Source: Haloferula sp. BvORR071 (GTDB lineage: Bacteria; Verrucomicrobiota; Verrucomicrobiia; Verrucomicrobiales; Akkermansiaceae). Taken from it: DNA of 55,024 nt. The translations under genes and the position numbers were made by a program. The stretch spans positions 1 to 55,024 of the forward strand of contig NZ_BATP01000049.1 in assembly GCF_000739615.1 (NCBI RefSeq), written 5' to 3'. The notes below the pieces were generated by a model, which searched no databases, was not told where the DNA came from, and worked only from the letters and a program-made list of their open reading frames with translations. Below, piece after piece: positions 42,795 through 51,106 of the stretch (its first letter is position 1; every line of letters starts with the position of its first letter).

Positions 42795-43685
42795 TCAGGG
42801 TGCCGTGGCTTTCAATTCGAGTTCGCTTTCGACCAGATCCTCCCAGTAGTCGACGGCCACGGTGACGCTTTTCATCCCCTTCTCGTAGGCGAGTTCACGC
42901 ACCTCCTTGCCGTCGGACTCCAAGGCGCACTTGATGATCTGCCGCGGATCTTGCTTTTCGCCCGCATAGTTCGGCTCGACATACAGGAAATGTCTCTCGA
43001 CCCCGTTGGTGGTCGCATAGGAGTGGTGGAAATCCAAGACCACGGGGCCGACCTTCAACTCGCTCTTGCCGGTCTTGCTGTTGACCTTGGCCTCGACCTT
43101 GGTGCTTTGCTTTTTGGTGCCGCGCAGGGCGGTGACCTTGGCGGCGAGCTTGCAGCCACTGAACTTTTCCAGATCGAAATCGCCCCGCGCCTCGACCATC
43201 AGGTAGGCGCTCGGGCCGCTGCCGCTGGACGCTTGCCAAGACTTTGCAGGCACGGCTTTGCCGCCGATCTCAAAGGGCTCGACCACCAGGCTGTCCTTCT
43301 TGATGCCCACGTAGCTCTCTCCCTTCACCACGAATTGGAAAGACAGGGCCTCGGGAGTCGTCTTGCCGTCCGGGAGTGGCTTGGGAGGAACTCCGATCGC
43401 CTTGTGGAACTCCAGCGTGAGTCCGGGAGGACCGGCTGGCGTCGCCGCTGCTGCGGCATCGCGGGCCCGCTTCCAGTCCGGCTGCAGGAGGTCCACGAGC
43501 TTCATGGTCACGGAATTGCCAGCGCGGGTGCGGAAGGTGACCATCTCCTCGCCATCCACCTTTTCGAGCTTCAGGAATTCCATCTCAGCGGACTTCCCGT
43601 CGCTGCGGGTCCAAGTCTCGTAGGCGGCGTTCGCCGAGGGGAGGCTGAAAAGCAGGACGAGGGGAAGGAGGAACCGGTACACCAT
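42795..43685 (-). CDS. Secreted SHD1-domain protein (paralogue 2)
   Basis: A 296-aa exported protein with signal peptide FLLPLVLLFSLPSANAAYE. The SHD1-like module YETWTRSDGKSAEMEFLKLE to VTMKLVDLLQPDWKRARDA is followed by a beta-rich domain ending in VTVAVDYWEDLVESELELKA. It is a tandem duplicate of the downstream gene, and about 40 bp around each start (CTAGCGGCG, GCGGGCGGGTTCAAGG) are also nearly identical, so the duplication included the 5' region. The middle of the domain has diverged more (SSGSGPSAYLMVEARGDFDL). Divergent from the TPR kinase. Confidence 0.8.
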   Translation of the reverse strand: MVYRFLLPLVLLFSLPSANAAYETWTRSDGKSAEMEFLKLEKVDGEEMVTFRTRAGNSVTMKLVDLLQPDWKRARDAAAAATPAGPPGLTLEFHKAIGVPPKPLPDGKTTPEALSFQFVVKGESYVGIKKDSLVVEPFEIGGKAVPAKSWQASSGSGPSAYLMVEARGDFDLEKFSGCKLAAKVTALRGTKKQSTKVEAKVNSKTGKSELKVGPVVLDFHHSYATTNGVERHFLYVEPNYAGEKQDPRQIIKCALESDGKEVRELAYEKGMKSVTVAVDYWEDLVESELELKATAP

Positions 43686-43830
43686 GGAAAGCTAGCGGCG
43701 TGCGCGGGCGGGTTCAAGGGGCATTGTGCATTGCGCCCGCGCCGTCGGCCGGGCTGTTAGGAGTGCTATTCCATTTGGAACACGATTTCGCGTTTTCGGA
43801 CCGGGATTTGCTGTGCTTCGATCCACACAG

Positions 43831-46800
43831 ATGTCCAGCGATCCCCCAAGCACTGCGTCGCGCGGCCCGATCACGGGCGAGCATGCGGTTGCCTTGTTCG
43901 ACATGGGCTTCCACACCCTGGTCCCGGATGAACCTGCCCTGAGCGAGGACGAGTGCGAGGACCATCCCGGTGACATGATTTCGCGCTACCGGCTGGTCGA
44001 GCCCTTGGGCGAGGGCGGCTTCGGCTACGTCTGGTCCGCGGAGCAATTGCAACCGATCCAGCGGGCGATCGCGCTGAAGCTGATCCGGCGCGGAATGAAC
44101 AGCCGCGAGATCATCGCGCGCTTCGCCGCGGAGAGCCAGGCGCTGGCGCTGATGGATCACCCGAATATCGCCGCAGTGCTGGATGCCGGGGCGACCGCCG
44201 ATGGGCGGCCCTTCTTCGCGATGGAGCTGGTGAAGGGCGAGCCGCTGGTGAGCTACTGCAACTCCCGTGGCCTCGGGCTGCGCGAGCGGATCGAGCTATT
44301 CATCCCCGTGTGCCAGGCGGTGCAGCACGCGCACCAGAAGGCGATCCTGCATCGCGACCTGAAGCCATCGAATATCCTGGTGGCGGAGATCGATGGCAAG
44401 CCGGTGGCGAAGGTCATTGACTTCGGCATCGCCAAGGCGCTGGCAGCCACGCCGCCCGGCGCGCTGGACGCCAGCCTGCTGCAGACCCGCGCGGGCGCGA
44501 TCCTGGGAACCCTGCCCTACATGAGCCCGGAGCAGGCCGGCAGCGTGACGGACGTGGATACCCGCAGCGATATCTACTCGCTGGGCGTGATCCTCTACGA
44601 GCTGCTCACCGGCAGCACACCGCTGGCTGCGGGCGCGCCGGTGAGTGAAGCCTACGATGAGACTCTACGGCGCATCCGCACCCAGGAAGCACTGCGTCCG
44701 AGCAGCCTCACCCATGGCGGCGGTGAGCAATTGAAGTCGCGGCGGGCCCTGCGCGGGGACCTGGACTGGATCGCGATGAAGGCGCTCGAGAAAGACCGCC
44801 GCCGCCGCTACGAAACGGCCACCGCGCTGGCCGCGGACCTGCGCCGCTATCTCGACCGCGAGCCGGTGAGTGCGGCCGCGCCGACTTGGAGCTATCAGTT
44901 CTCGAAATTCGCGCGCCGCAATCGCGTCGTTTTTGCCTCCGCCGCACTGGTCGCTGCGGCGATGATCACCGGCACCACGGTGAGCCTGCAGCAGGCCTCG
45001 CGGGCCAAGCATGAGAGCGAGAATGCGGATGCGAGCCGCAGGGAGGCGGAGCGCAATCGCGCCTTGGCCGAAGCCAACCTGGCCAAGGCAAGGGGTGCCA
45101 CGGATCAATTCCTCAACAAGGTCGCGGATGATCCGCGCCTGCGCGAGGCGGACTTCCTGGAGCTGCGGCGTTCGCTGTTAGAGAGCGCCTTGCCATTCTA
45201 CGAAGAACTCTCCGCGAATGATGGCGCCGGCCTTTCCTTCAGTGCCGGGCGGGGCAGCGCGCTCAATCGACTGGGCCTGCTCTATCAGGAGCTGGGACGC
45301 CCGGATAAATCCCTGGGCGCATTCCGCCAGGCGGTGGAGGCCAGCGAAGCGCTGGTCGCCGCCGAGCCGCGGAACCCGGAACACCGCGAGGCATTGCTGG
45401 CCGCCTGCAACAACCTTGCCTCGATGCTCGACGTTGCCGGTGACCGTGAAGCCGCACTCGCCGCGCAGGCCCGCTCCGTGGAAGTCGCCCGCAAGCTATC
45501 CGCGGACTATCCGGAGAATGCAGAATACCGCGAGAATCTGGTCACGCTGCTGATGAACTCCGGGCAGATGCTGGCGCGCAGCGGCAAGCATGAGGAGGCG
45601 ATGCCGATGATCCGTGAGGCACTCGCCGCCAGTGAAGCGCTGGTAAAGGATTTCCCCGAGGAACCGGCCTACCGCTCTCTGCTCGGGAATGTGCATGCGA
45701 ACTTCGCGGGAGTGCTGAACCATGCGAATCAGCCGGGGGTGGAGCAGGAGTTCCTGCTGGCAAAGGGCGTGCAGGAGCAATTGCTCCAGGAGGAGCCCTC
45801 CAGCCGCGGCAACCGCGACCTGTTGGCCACCACCTGCATGAATCTGGGTCACATCATGACCTTCTCCGGACGCTGGGATGAAGCCCTTGTATATTTGCGG
45901 GAGGCGATGACCCACTACGATCGCCTCGCGCAGGATCTGCCCTCGGTCCCGGAGTATCGCTCGTCCTCCGCGCGCTGCCGTATGCTGATGGGGATGAGCC
46001 TGCTGAATCTCGGGCGCTCTTGGGAAGCGGAGCCGGAGTTGCAGGAGAGTATCGCGGCACAGCACCGCTTGGGTGAAGAGTTCCCCGCCGATGATAAACA
46101 CGCGACGCGCGAGGGCGTGGCACTCGAGGTCTTGGCCAAGCTCAAACGCAAGGCGGGCGATACCGCCAACGCGCGGCAACTTTACGAGGCCTCGATCGAA
46201 TGCCACCGCCGTGCGCTGGCTGCCCGTCCGGACGATGTCGAGTCGAGCAAGTTCATCGCCGAGCGCTGGCATTCGCTGGCGCAGATGGCGCTCGACGAGG
46301 GGGATGCCGCGCAGGCGGTTCGCAATGCCAGGGAGATCCCGGTGACCTTTCCCGGGCGCTGGGAGGAATATTCGGCTGCCGCCCGGCTGGTGGCGCAGGC
46401 GGTTGCCCGCGTTCTGACACAGCAGGAATTGCCGGAGAGCGAGCGCATGATTCAGGCGGAGCAACATGCGGCCGTTGCCGTGGAGCTGCTCCAGAAGGCG
46501 ATCGATGCGCGCTATCCCTACGTGCCCGAGCTGGCGAATGATCCGGATTTTGAGCCGCTGCGTGTCTATCCATCCTTCGCTGCCTTGAAGGAGCCACCAC
46601 CGGAAATGCCGGGCGCCCAGCCTGAGCGCTTCGTCTTCGACTACCCCTATGATGATCCTGGCCCGCGCAACTGGAAGCGCGAGGGAGATCACTGGACCGA
46701 GACTCAGCCCTCCGGGAGATCGAGCGAGTTCCGCGTGGTCGGCCGCATCCGCCTGCGCGGGGTTTCGGGCACGGAGATCGAGCACCTCACCGAGCCGGAT

Positions 46801-46908
46801 TTCCATCTCTTCATCCCGGATCGCAATACCCCCGACACGCCGAAGCTTTCGATGCGCCGGGGGGATACTCCTTGGGCGGGGCTCGGGGATCTCCGGAACC
46901 TGAAGTAG
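43831..46908 (+). CDS. Transmembrane Ser/Thr protein kinase with TPR-containing C-terminal domain
   Basis: A 1025-aa Hanks-type kinase. The Gly-rich loop is GEGGFGYVW (60-68), the catalytic Lys is about 83 (ALKLIRRG), HRDLKPSN has Asp176, DFG is at 197-199 (VIDFGIAK), and the activation end is GTLPYMSPEQAGS. A single TM (about 366-386, VVFASAALVAAAMITGTTVS) separates the cytoplasmic kinase from a long helical region with TPR-like repeats (NRLGLLYQELGRPDKSLGAF, LGHIMTFSGRWDEALVYLRE). The C-terminus is a small beta domain. This architecture pairs with ECF sigma factors in related phyla. ATG 43831 is chosen; the 35-codon upstream extension looks noncoding. Confidence 0.92.
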   Translation: MSSDPPSTASRGPITGEHAVALFDMGFHTLVPDEPALSEDECEDHPGDMISRYRLVEPLGEGGFGYVWSAEQLQPIQRAIALKLIRRGMNSREIIARFAAESQALALMDHPNIAAVLDAGATADGRPFFAMELVKGEPLVSYCNSRGLGLRERIELFIPVCQAVQHAHQKAILHRDLKPSNILVAEIDGKPVAKVIDFGIAKALAATPPGALDASLLQTRAGAILGTLPYMSPEQAGSVTDVDTRSDIYSLGVILYELLTGSTPLAAGAPVSEAYDETLRRIRTQEALRPSSLTHGGGEQLKSRRALRGDLDWIAMKALEKDRRRRYETATALAADLRRYLDREPVSAAAPTWSYQFSKFARRNRVVFASAALVAAAMITGTTVSLQQASRAKHESENADASRREAERNRALAEANLAKARGATDQFLNKVADDPRLREADFLELRRSLLESALPFYEELSANDGAGLSFSAGRGSALNRLGLLYQELGRPDKSLGAFRQAVEASEALVAAEPRNPEHREALLAACNNLASMLDVAGDREAALAAQARSVEVARKLSADYPENAEYRENLVTLLMNSGQMLARSGKHEEAMPMIREALAASEALVKDFPEEPAYRSLLGNVHANFAGVLNHANQPGVEQEFLLAKGVQEQLLQEEPSSRGNRDLLATTCMNLGHIMTFSGRWDEALVYLREAMTHYDRLAQDLPSVPEYRSSSARCRMLMGMSLLNLGRSWEAEPELQESIAAQHRLGEEFPADDKHATREGVALEVLAKLKRKAGDTANARQLYEASIECHRRALAARPDDVESSKFIAERWHSLAQMALDEGDAAQAVRNAREIPVTFPGRWEEYSAAARLVAQAVARVLTQQELPESERMIQAEQHAAVAVELLQKAIDARYPYVPELANDPDFEPLRVYPSFAALKEPPPEMPGAQPERFVFDYPYDDPGPRNWKREGDHWTETQPSGRSSEFRVVGRIRLRGVSGTEIEHLTEPDFHLFIPDRNTPDTPKLSMRRGDTPWAGLGDLRNLK

Positions 46909-46918
46909 GAAGCGGGTG

Positions 46919-49222
46919 CTACTTCGAGCGTAGTACCACGGTGGTCCGCGGGCCGATCTTGGCCGTCGCTCCGGCGGCGACATCCTTGCCGGTCACCAGG
47001 TTGCGCAGGCCGGCCTGGTCGGGGGCCTTGAAGTCGAAGCTCTTGTCCATGCTCATGTTCATGGCGATGAGGTAGGGCCCGTACCGTAGCTGATAGAAGT
47101 CCCCACGCCCCGCATGGATATTCTCCTGGCCGGGTTTGAAGGAGACGCCCTCCGGGATCTTCGCGATCGGCAGGATCTCCCCGCTGTGGGCGGAGACGAA
47201 ATCCTTCGGATAGCGCGGCCCGCCATTGCCGAAGGCAAAGTTCGTCCAGTCCGGCCGCTTGTAGTCCATGCCGGAGGGCGTGAACTGGATCTCCTCCGCC
47301 ACCGTGGCGATGCGGTCGATCTCCGGGGTCATGTAGTGAACCCGGCCGAGGAAGTTCACGCCATGGCGTGCGCGCCAGTAGAGGGAAGCGTAGAGGATCT
47401 CCTCGCCGCTCTTGATCGCGACCACGCCGTCCTCCTCATCGCTGAAGACGAAGTCCGGCTGATCCGCGGACATCGGGAGGCGTCGCGGAGCCGTGGCAGG
47501 CGCTCCTACCTTCTCAAGTTGATCCGGCACCGCCAGCAGGCCGAAGGTGGTGCGGAAGCCCTTCTCCTTCATGGTCTCCACCAGCGTGGCGTAGAGCTGG
47601 TTGTCCTCCAGCATCTGCTGCACGCCGCCGAGAAGCTGCGGGTCGCCGGTGGTGGCGGCCGTTTCCAGCGGATTGCCATCCCAAGAGGGGCGCTGGGTGT
47701 AGGTTACATCGCCCGGGTAGTGGACATCCCGCCAGCCGACGGCGGTCTCTTGGACCATCGCGCGGAAGCCATCGCGGTCCTGCAAGGGATAGCGGAAGGG
47801 TGCACGGGCACGGGCGATCTTGATGAGCTGGTTCTTCAGCGCGGGATCGCCGGGCTGGCCGGGGGAAGTACGGGTGGCATCGTAGATCTGCGCGACCCAG
47901 TCGAGCACCTCGCCGTAGTTGCCCACGAAGCCGAGCTCCCGGGTCAGGCCCTTGGCGGTGAGCTGGAGGTAGTCGTCGCCCAGCGGCTTCTGTGGCTTGC
48001 CGTCCTGCTCGCTGCCGAGCCATGGTGCCAAGCCGACCGACTCGTGCAGGTAGCGCAGGGCAGCCGCTTCCGGCAGCGCGGCGGTGGGATCAAGTACGGC
48101 GATTCCCCGGTTCGCGAGGTAGATGCCGTAGAGGTCGTTGATCATCGATTGGTTCGTGTACTGGCGGCGGTGCTCGCGGTGCCAGTCGCGGCAGGCCAGC
48201 AGCATCGCGCGGAAGGCCTCGCGGCGCTTCACCTGCTTGCCGGTGCCGTCATCGATGCTCTCGTCGAAGTGCGGTTTGAGTTCCTTCTCCAGCAGCTGGA
48301 TCGCCTGCCCGGAGGGGCCGAGGCCGAACCAATCGGGATTCCAGGTCGATGGTTCCTCCTCGGCGAGTTTCGGATTGGCGACGTAGCCGCGGTAAAGCGC
48401 ATCGAGGCTGGCGAGCACCTTGGTCACGGTCTCCGGCTTGCCTGCGGCCTTGCACCATGGGGTGTGGTAGGCCTTGGCGAGGAAGAGGGCCTGCATCTGG
48501 TTGGCCGGGCGGGCGGGATCGCGCAGCAGCCGCTCGATCTCACCGTCCACGCGGGCCTTCACGGCATCCATGACTTCCGGCCCGGGCGTCGTGCGTGTCT
48601 GGAGGCTTGCCGGAGCGCTGCCTTGCTTCTCATCGGCAGGCGGGATGAAGCAGCTCTCGGTGTGGGTGTAGGCACGGTAGAGGCCGCGGCTCGGGTCCCG
48701 CATCGGCTTCTGGTAATCGTCGAACTGGTTCGCGTAGGCAGAGAGCGGACCATAGGCGCGGATCTCGCAGTCGATGCTCTCCTTGCCCTTGGTCAGGGCC
48801 AGCGGCAGCGGGCCAGTGCGATAGCTGAAGCGCCCGGGAAAGGCGGGGCCATCGCTGCCCAGATCAAGCGCCTCATAATCGCCGAGGTGGCGGTAGCCGA
48901 TCTGCTTGCCGTCGATGAACAGCAGCATGTGATTGTGGCTCTCATCGCTGCCCCAGAGGCGCAGGGTGAAATAGTTCTGCTGTGCGGGATCGACCTTCAG
49001 GTGGAACTTGAGCGTGCCGCCTTGCCACGCCGGATCACCGCCGGGAAGCAGCAGGCGCGAGGCTTCACCAAGACCTCCGGGCCGGACCTCGGAGAGGCTG
49101 GCGCTCAAGGCATGCGACTTCTCGGATGCCTCATCGCCGAAGCGGAGACTATCGAGGGGACTGGCAGCGAGAAGGGCAGGGAAGAGGGCGGGAACAACAA
49201 GGGAAACTCGGACAAGAAGCAT
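46919..49222 (-). CDS. Large secreted protein of unknown function
   Basis: A 767-aa exported protein (signal peptide VSLVVPALFPALLAASPLD). The N-terminal third is beta-rich and resembles a carbohydrate-binding or jelly-roll module (NYFTLRLWGSDESHNHMLLF, IDGKQIGYRHLGDYEALDLG). The middle is helical (QYTNQSMINDLYGIYLANRG, LGFVGNYGEVLDWVAQIYDA), reminiscent of alpha/alpha-toroid polysaccharide lyases or heparinase-like proteins. The C-terminus is beta-rich. I do not recognise a precise family. Given two sulfatases in the window, a glycan-degrading role is a reasonable but unproven guess. It converges with the TPR kinase gene (10-nt gap). Confidence 0.75.
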   Translation of the reverse strand: MLLVRVSLVVPALFPALLAASPLDSLRFGDEASEKSHALSASLSEVRPGGLGEASRLLLPGGDPAWQGGTLKFHLKVDPAQQNYFTLRLWGSDESHNHMLLFIDGKQIGYRHLGDYEALDLGSDGPAFPGRFSYRTGPLPLALTKGKESIDCEIRAYGPLSAYANQFDDYQKPMRDPSRGLYRAYTHTESCFIPPADEKQGSAPASLQTRTTPGPEVMDAVKARVDGEIERLLRDPARPANQMQALFLAKAYHTPWCKAAGKPETVTKVLASLDALYRGYVANPKLAEEEPSTWNPDWFGLGPSGQAIQLLEKELKPHFDESIDDGTGKQVKRREAFRAMLLACRDWHREHRRQYTNQSMINDLYGIYLANRGIAVLDPTAALPEAAALRYLHESVGLAPWLGSEQDGKPQKPLGDDYLQLTAKGLTRELGFVGNYGEVLDWVAQIYDATRTSPGQPGDPALKNQLIKIARARAPFRYPLQDRDGFRAMVQETAVGWRDVHYPGDVTYTQRPSWDGNPLETAATTGDPQLLGGVQQMLEDNQLYATLVETMKEKGFRTTFGLLAVPDQLEKVGAPATAPRRLPMSADQPDFVFSDEEDGVVAIKSGEEILYASLYWRARHGVNFLGRVHYMTPEIDRIATVAEEIQFTPSGMDYKRPDWTNFAFGNGGPRYPKDFVSAHSGEILPIAKIPEGVSFKPGQENIHAGRGDFYQLRYGPYLIAMNMSMDKSFDFKAPDQAGLRNLVTGKDVAAGATAKIGPRTTVVLRSK

Positions 49223-49317
49223 GGATCGGTGGTGCGGCTAGAGAGCTGCGGGTGCCGGGGAGGATTACGCCGCCCCGAGCCGGATCTTGCAGGATATGTA
49301 TGACAGCACGGGGCCGC

Positions 49318-49653
49318 TCAAGCGCACCAAGCGATGAAAAGCAGCGGGCCGAATGCGATCACCATCACCAGCGGGGCCACGGCAAGCTGTAGCCTGAGGT
49401 AGTTCCAGAAGTTCATCCAGATCGTCTCGCGGTGGTCCTCTTTCGGCACTGCCATCTGCTGGCAGACGAGCAGGCCTTGGAATGCGGCGGCGAAGGCGGT
49501 GATCGCGACGAACCCGATCAGCCCCACCAGGGCGATCAGCGAACCCTGCATCAAGGCACCGAACAGAAAGGGCAGCAGGCCGCCGGGCACGATCCAGGTC
49601 AGGAAGCGAAGCCAGGCGATGCTGCGGCTGGCGCTCGGTGGGGCTTCTTCCAT
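49318..49653 (-). CDS. Small multi-pass membrane protein, last gene of the radical SAM/Lgt-like operon (family member F)
   Basis: A 111-aa protein with three to four hydrophobic helices (WLRFLTWIVPGGLLPFLFGA, LIALVGLIGFVAITAFAAAF, LQLAVAPLVMVIAFGPLLFI). Between the helices the segment QGLLVCQQMAVPKEDHRETI aligns with LRCQQLGIPQNHPKAAI and LLYCNEYRIPRDHPKARI of members E and D, so these are paralogues. I chose ATG 49653, 19 nt after the Lgt-like stop; an upstream TTG would overlap it. Function unknown; same transcript as the radical SAM gene (inference). Confidence 0.65.
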   Translation of the reverse strand: MEEAPPSASRSIAWLRFLTWIVPGGLLPFLFGALMQGSLIALVGLIGFVAITAFAAAFQGLLVCQQMAVPKEDHRETIWMNFWNYLRLQLAVAPLVMVIAFGPLLFIAWCA

Positions 49654-49672
49654 CGCGGCCGGTTCTACCAAG

Positions 49673-50371
49673 TCAGCGCGCTGATTCAAGCGGCAGCGGA
49701 GCTTCTGCCGCGCGGGCGCGTTGCCGGTAGGCGATCAGTGCCGCTGCGGCGGTCAGCAAGGCGATGATCTGATACCCCGAAAGCCCGCCGAAGGGTTTGG
49801 GCGTGGCGCGCAGGAATTCGTGGGCGAAGCGGAACAAGCCGTAGGCCATCAGATAGAGGTGGAAGTGCTGCCCGGTCTGAAGTCGCTTGGCGCGCAGCAC
49901 CAGCAAGGCAAGCAACGCTGCGGTCTGGAATGCGATCTCCACCGGCACTGCGGGCCATCTGCCGAAGGAACATTCGATCCCCTGGCAGCAGCCGGCGTAC
50001 AGACAGCCAATGCGGCCGAGGATCAGCGGCACCGGGATTAGCATCGCGAAGCGGTCGCCGGTGACGGCACGATAACCCATCGCCTTCTTCACGATCTCCA
50101 CGCCGGCCCAGCCGCCGGGCAGCGCGCCGATGATTGACTTGCCCGAGGCCCACAGCTGCCAGCGCATCGGATCGTTCCAATGCAGCCAGCCTTCGGAGAA
50201 GAGATAGGCAAGCTTGGCACCGACGAAGGCACCCACCAAGCCGCCGAGGTAGATCAGCGGCAGCCTGCCATCATGCTTCGAGGCCCGGAACCAATAGACC
50301 GCGCCGATGCCGATACCCGCGATGACCATCAGCGAGTAGACCGGGCTGCCGTTGGAGAGGGGAAAGGGCAT
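49673..50371 (-). CDS. Prolipoprotein diacylglyceryl transferase-like membrane protein (Lgt homologue)
   Basis: A 232-aa protein with about seven TM helices. It has GKSIIGALPGGWAGVEIVKK and LILGRIGCLYAGCCQGIECS, which correspond to the GG and GRxxNFxNxE regions of Lgt. The Asn/Glu of the canonical signature are replaced by a Cys-rich stretch (GCLYAGCCQG), so it is a divergent paralogue rather than the housekeeping enzyme. Canonical Lgt moves diacylglyceryl from phosphatidylglycerol to a lipobox Cys. Here the substrate may differ. It starts 6 nt after member E and lies two small genes downstream of the COG1964-like radical SAM gene. Confidence 0.82.
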   Translation of the reverse strand: MPFPLSNGSPVYSLMVIAGIGIGAVYWFRASKHDGRLPLIYLGGLVGAFVGAKLAYLFSEGWLHWNDPMRWQLWASGKSIIGALPGGWAGVEIVKKAMGYRAVTGDRFAMLIPVPLILGRIGCLYAGCCQGIECSFGRWPAVPVEIAFQTAALLALLVLRAKRLQTGQHFHLYLMAYGLFRFAHEFLRATPKPFGGLSGYQIIALLTAAAALIAYRQRARAAEAPLPLESAR

Positions 50372-50377
50372 GGAAGA

Positions 50378-50752
50378 TCAGTAGTGGCCTCCACCCATGA
50401 GCACGCAGGCACCCCAGGCCAAGGCGAACCACAAGGCGGGAACCACCAGCACTTGGACTATCACGAAGATGAAGACGTGCGAGCCGATGGCTGCCTTCGG
50501 ATGGTTTTGTGGAATCCCCAGTTGCTGGCAACGGAGCATGGCATTGAAGTGCCCCAGGTAGATGGTCAGGCCCAAGCCAATCGCTCCACCCACATAGAGG
50601 CCGAGGGTCGAATTGGTCAGTTGACCGGCGCCAAACAGGCACATCGGCAGGATCACCGAGGGCAAGAGCCAGATCCCCACCCGCAGGCAGCCGGACTTGC
50701 GCGAGGGCGGAGGAGGTGGCAGTGGGCTGCCGGTGCGGTAGGGCAATGACAT
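50378..50752 (-). CDS. Small multi-pass membrane protein of the radical SAM/Lgt-like operon (family member E)
   Basis: A 124-aa protein with a Pro-rich cytoplasmic N-terminus (GSPLPPPPPSRKSG) and then three to four TMs (VGIWLLPSVILPMCLFGAGQ, LGLYVGGAIGLGLTIYLGHF, VFIFVIVQVLVVPALWFALA). The inter-helix motif AMLRCQQLGIPQNHPKAAIG is shared with members D and F. It ends in a Gly-rich MGGGHY. It sits 12 nt from member D and 6 nt from the Lgt-like gene. No known family is recognised. Confidence 0.7.
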   Translation of the reverse strand: MSLPYRTGSPLPPPPPSRKSGCLRVGIWLLPSVILPMCLFGAGQLTNSTLGLYVGGAIGLGLTIYLGHFNAMLRCQQLGIPQNHPKAAIGSHVFIFVIVQVLVVPALWFALAWGACVLMGGGHY

Positions 50753-50764
50753 GCGGCAGAAGAA

Positions 50765-51106
50765 TCAGAATCCAGATGAGAGTTTCGCCAGCCAGCGGCC
50801 GATCATGGTCAAGACCCCGAGAAACACCAATTGAAAGACGATATACATCGTGACGCCAGTTACGATCCTGGCCTTCGGGTGATCGCGGGGAATCCGGTAC
50901 TCGTTGCAGTAGAGCAGCGCATCAAACAAAGCCAACCCGGCAAGGGTGAGTGGTCCGGCCAGGAGCAGGAGATTTTCAAGGCTCCGGTTCTCGGGGAATC
51001 TTGAACGTAGATACAAGGCGGCGATCAACATGGGGAGAGGTAGCGCCCAGACGATGTAGCGGATTGCTGAAATCGCCGGGTTCGGGCGTGGACTCTCGGC
51101 GCTCAT
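50765..51106 (-). CDS. Small multi-pass membrane protein, translationally coupled to the radical SAM gene (family member D)
   Basis: A 113-aa membrane protein (YIVWALPLPMLIAALYLRS, LLLLAGPLTLAGLALFDALL, MYIVFQLVFLGVLTMIG). Its ATG overlaps the radical SAM stop as ATGA. The conserved loop ALLYCNEYRIPRDHPKARI links it to members E and F. A longer open frame upstream is antisense-like and lies within the radical SAM gene. The 4-nt overlap suggests fixed stoichiometry or interaction with the enzyme (inference). Confidence 0.72.
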   Translation of the reverse strand: MSAESPRPNPAISAIRYIVWALPLPMLIAALYLRSRFPENRSLENLLLLAGPLTLAGLALFDALLYCNEYRIPRDHPKARIVTGVTMYIVFQLVFLGVLTMIGRWLAKLSSGF

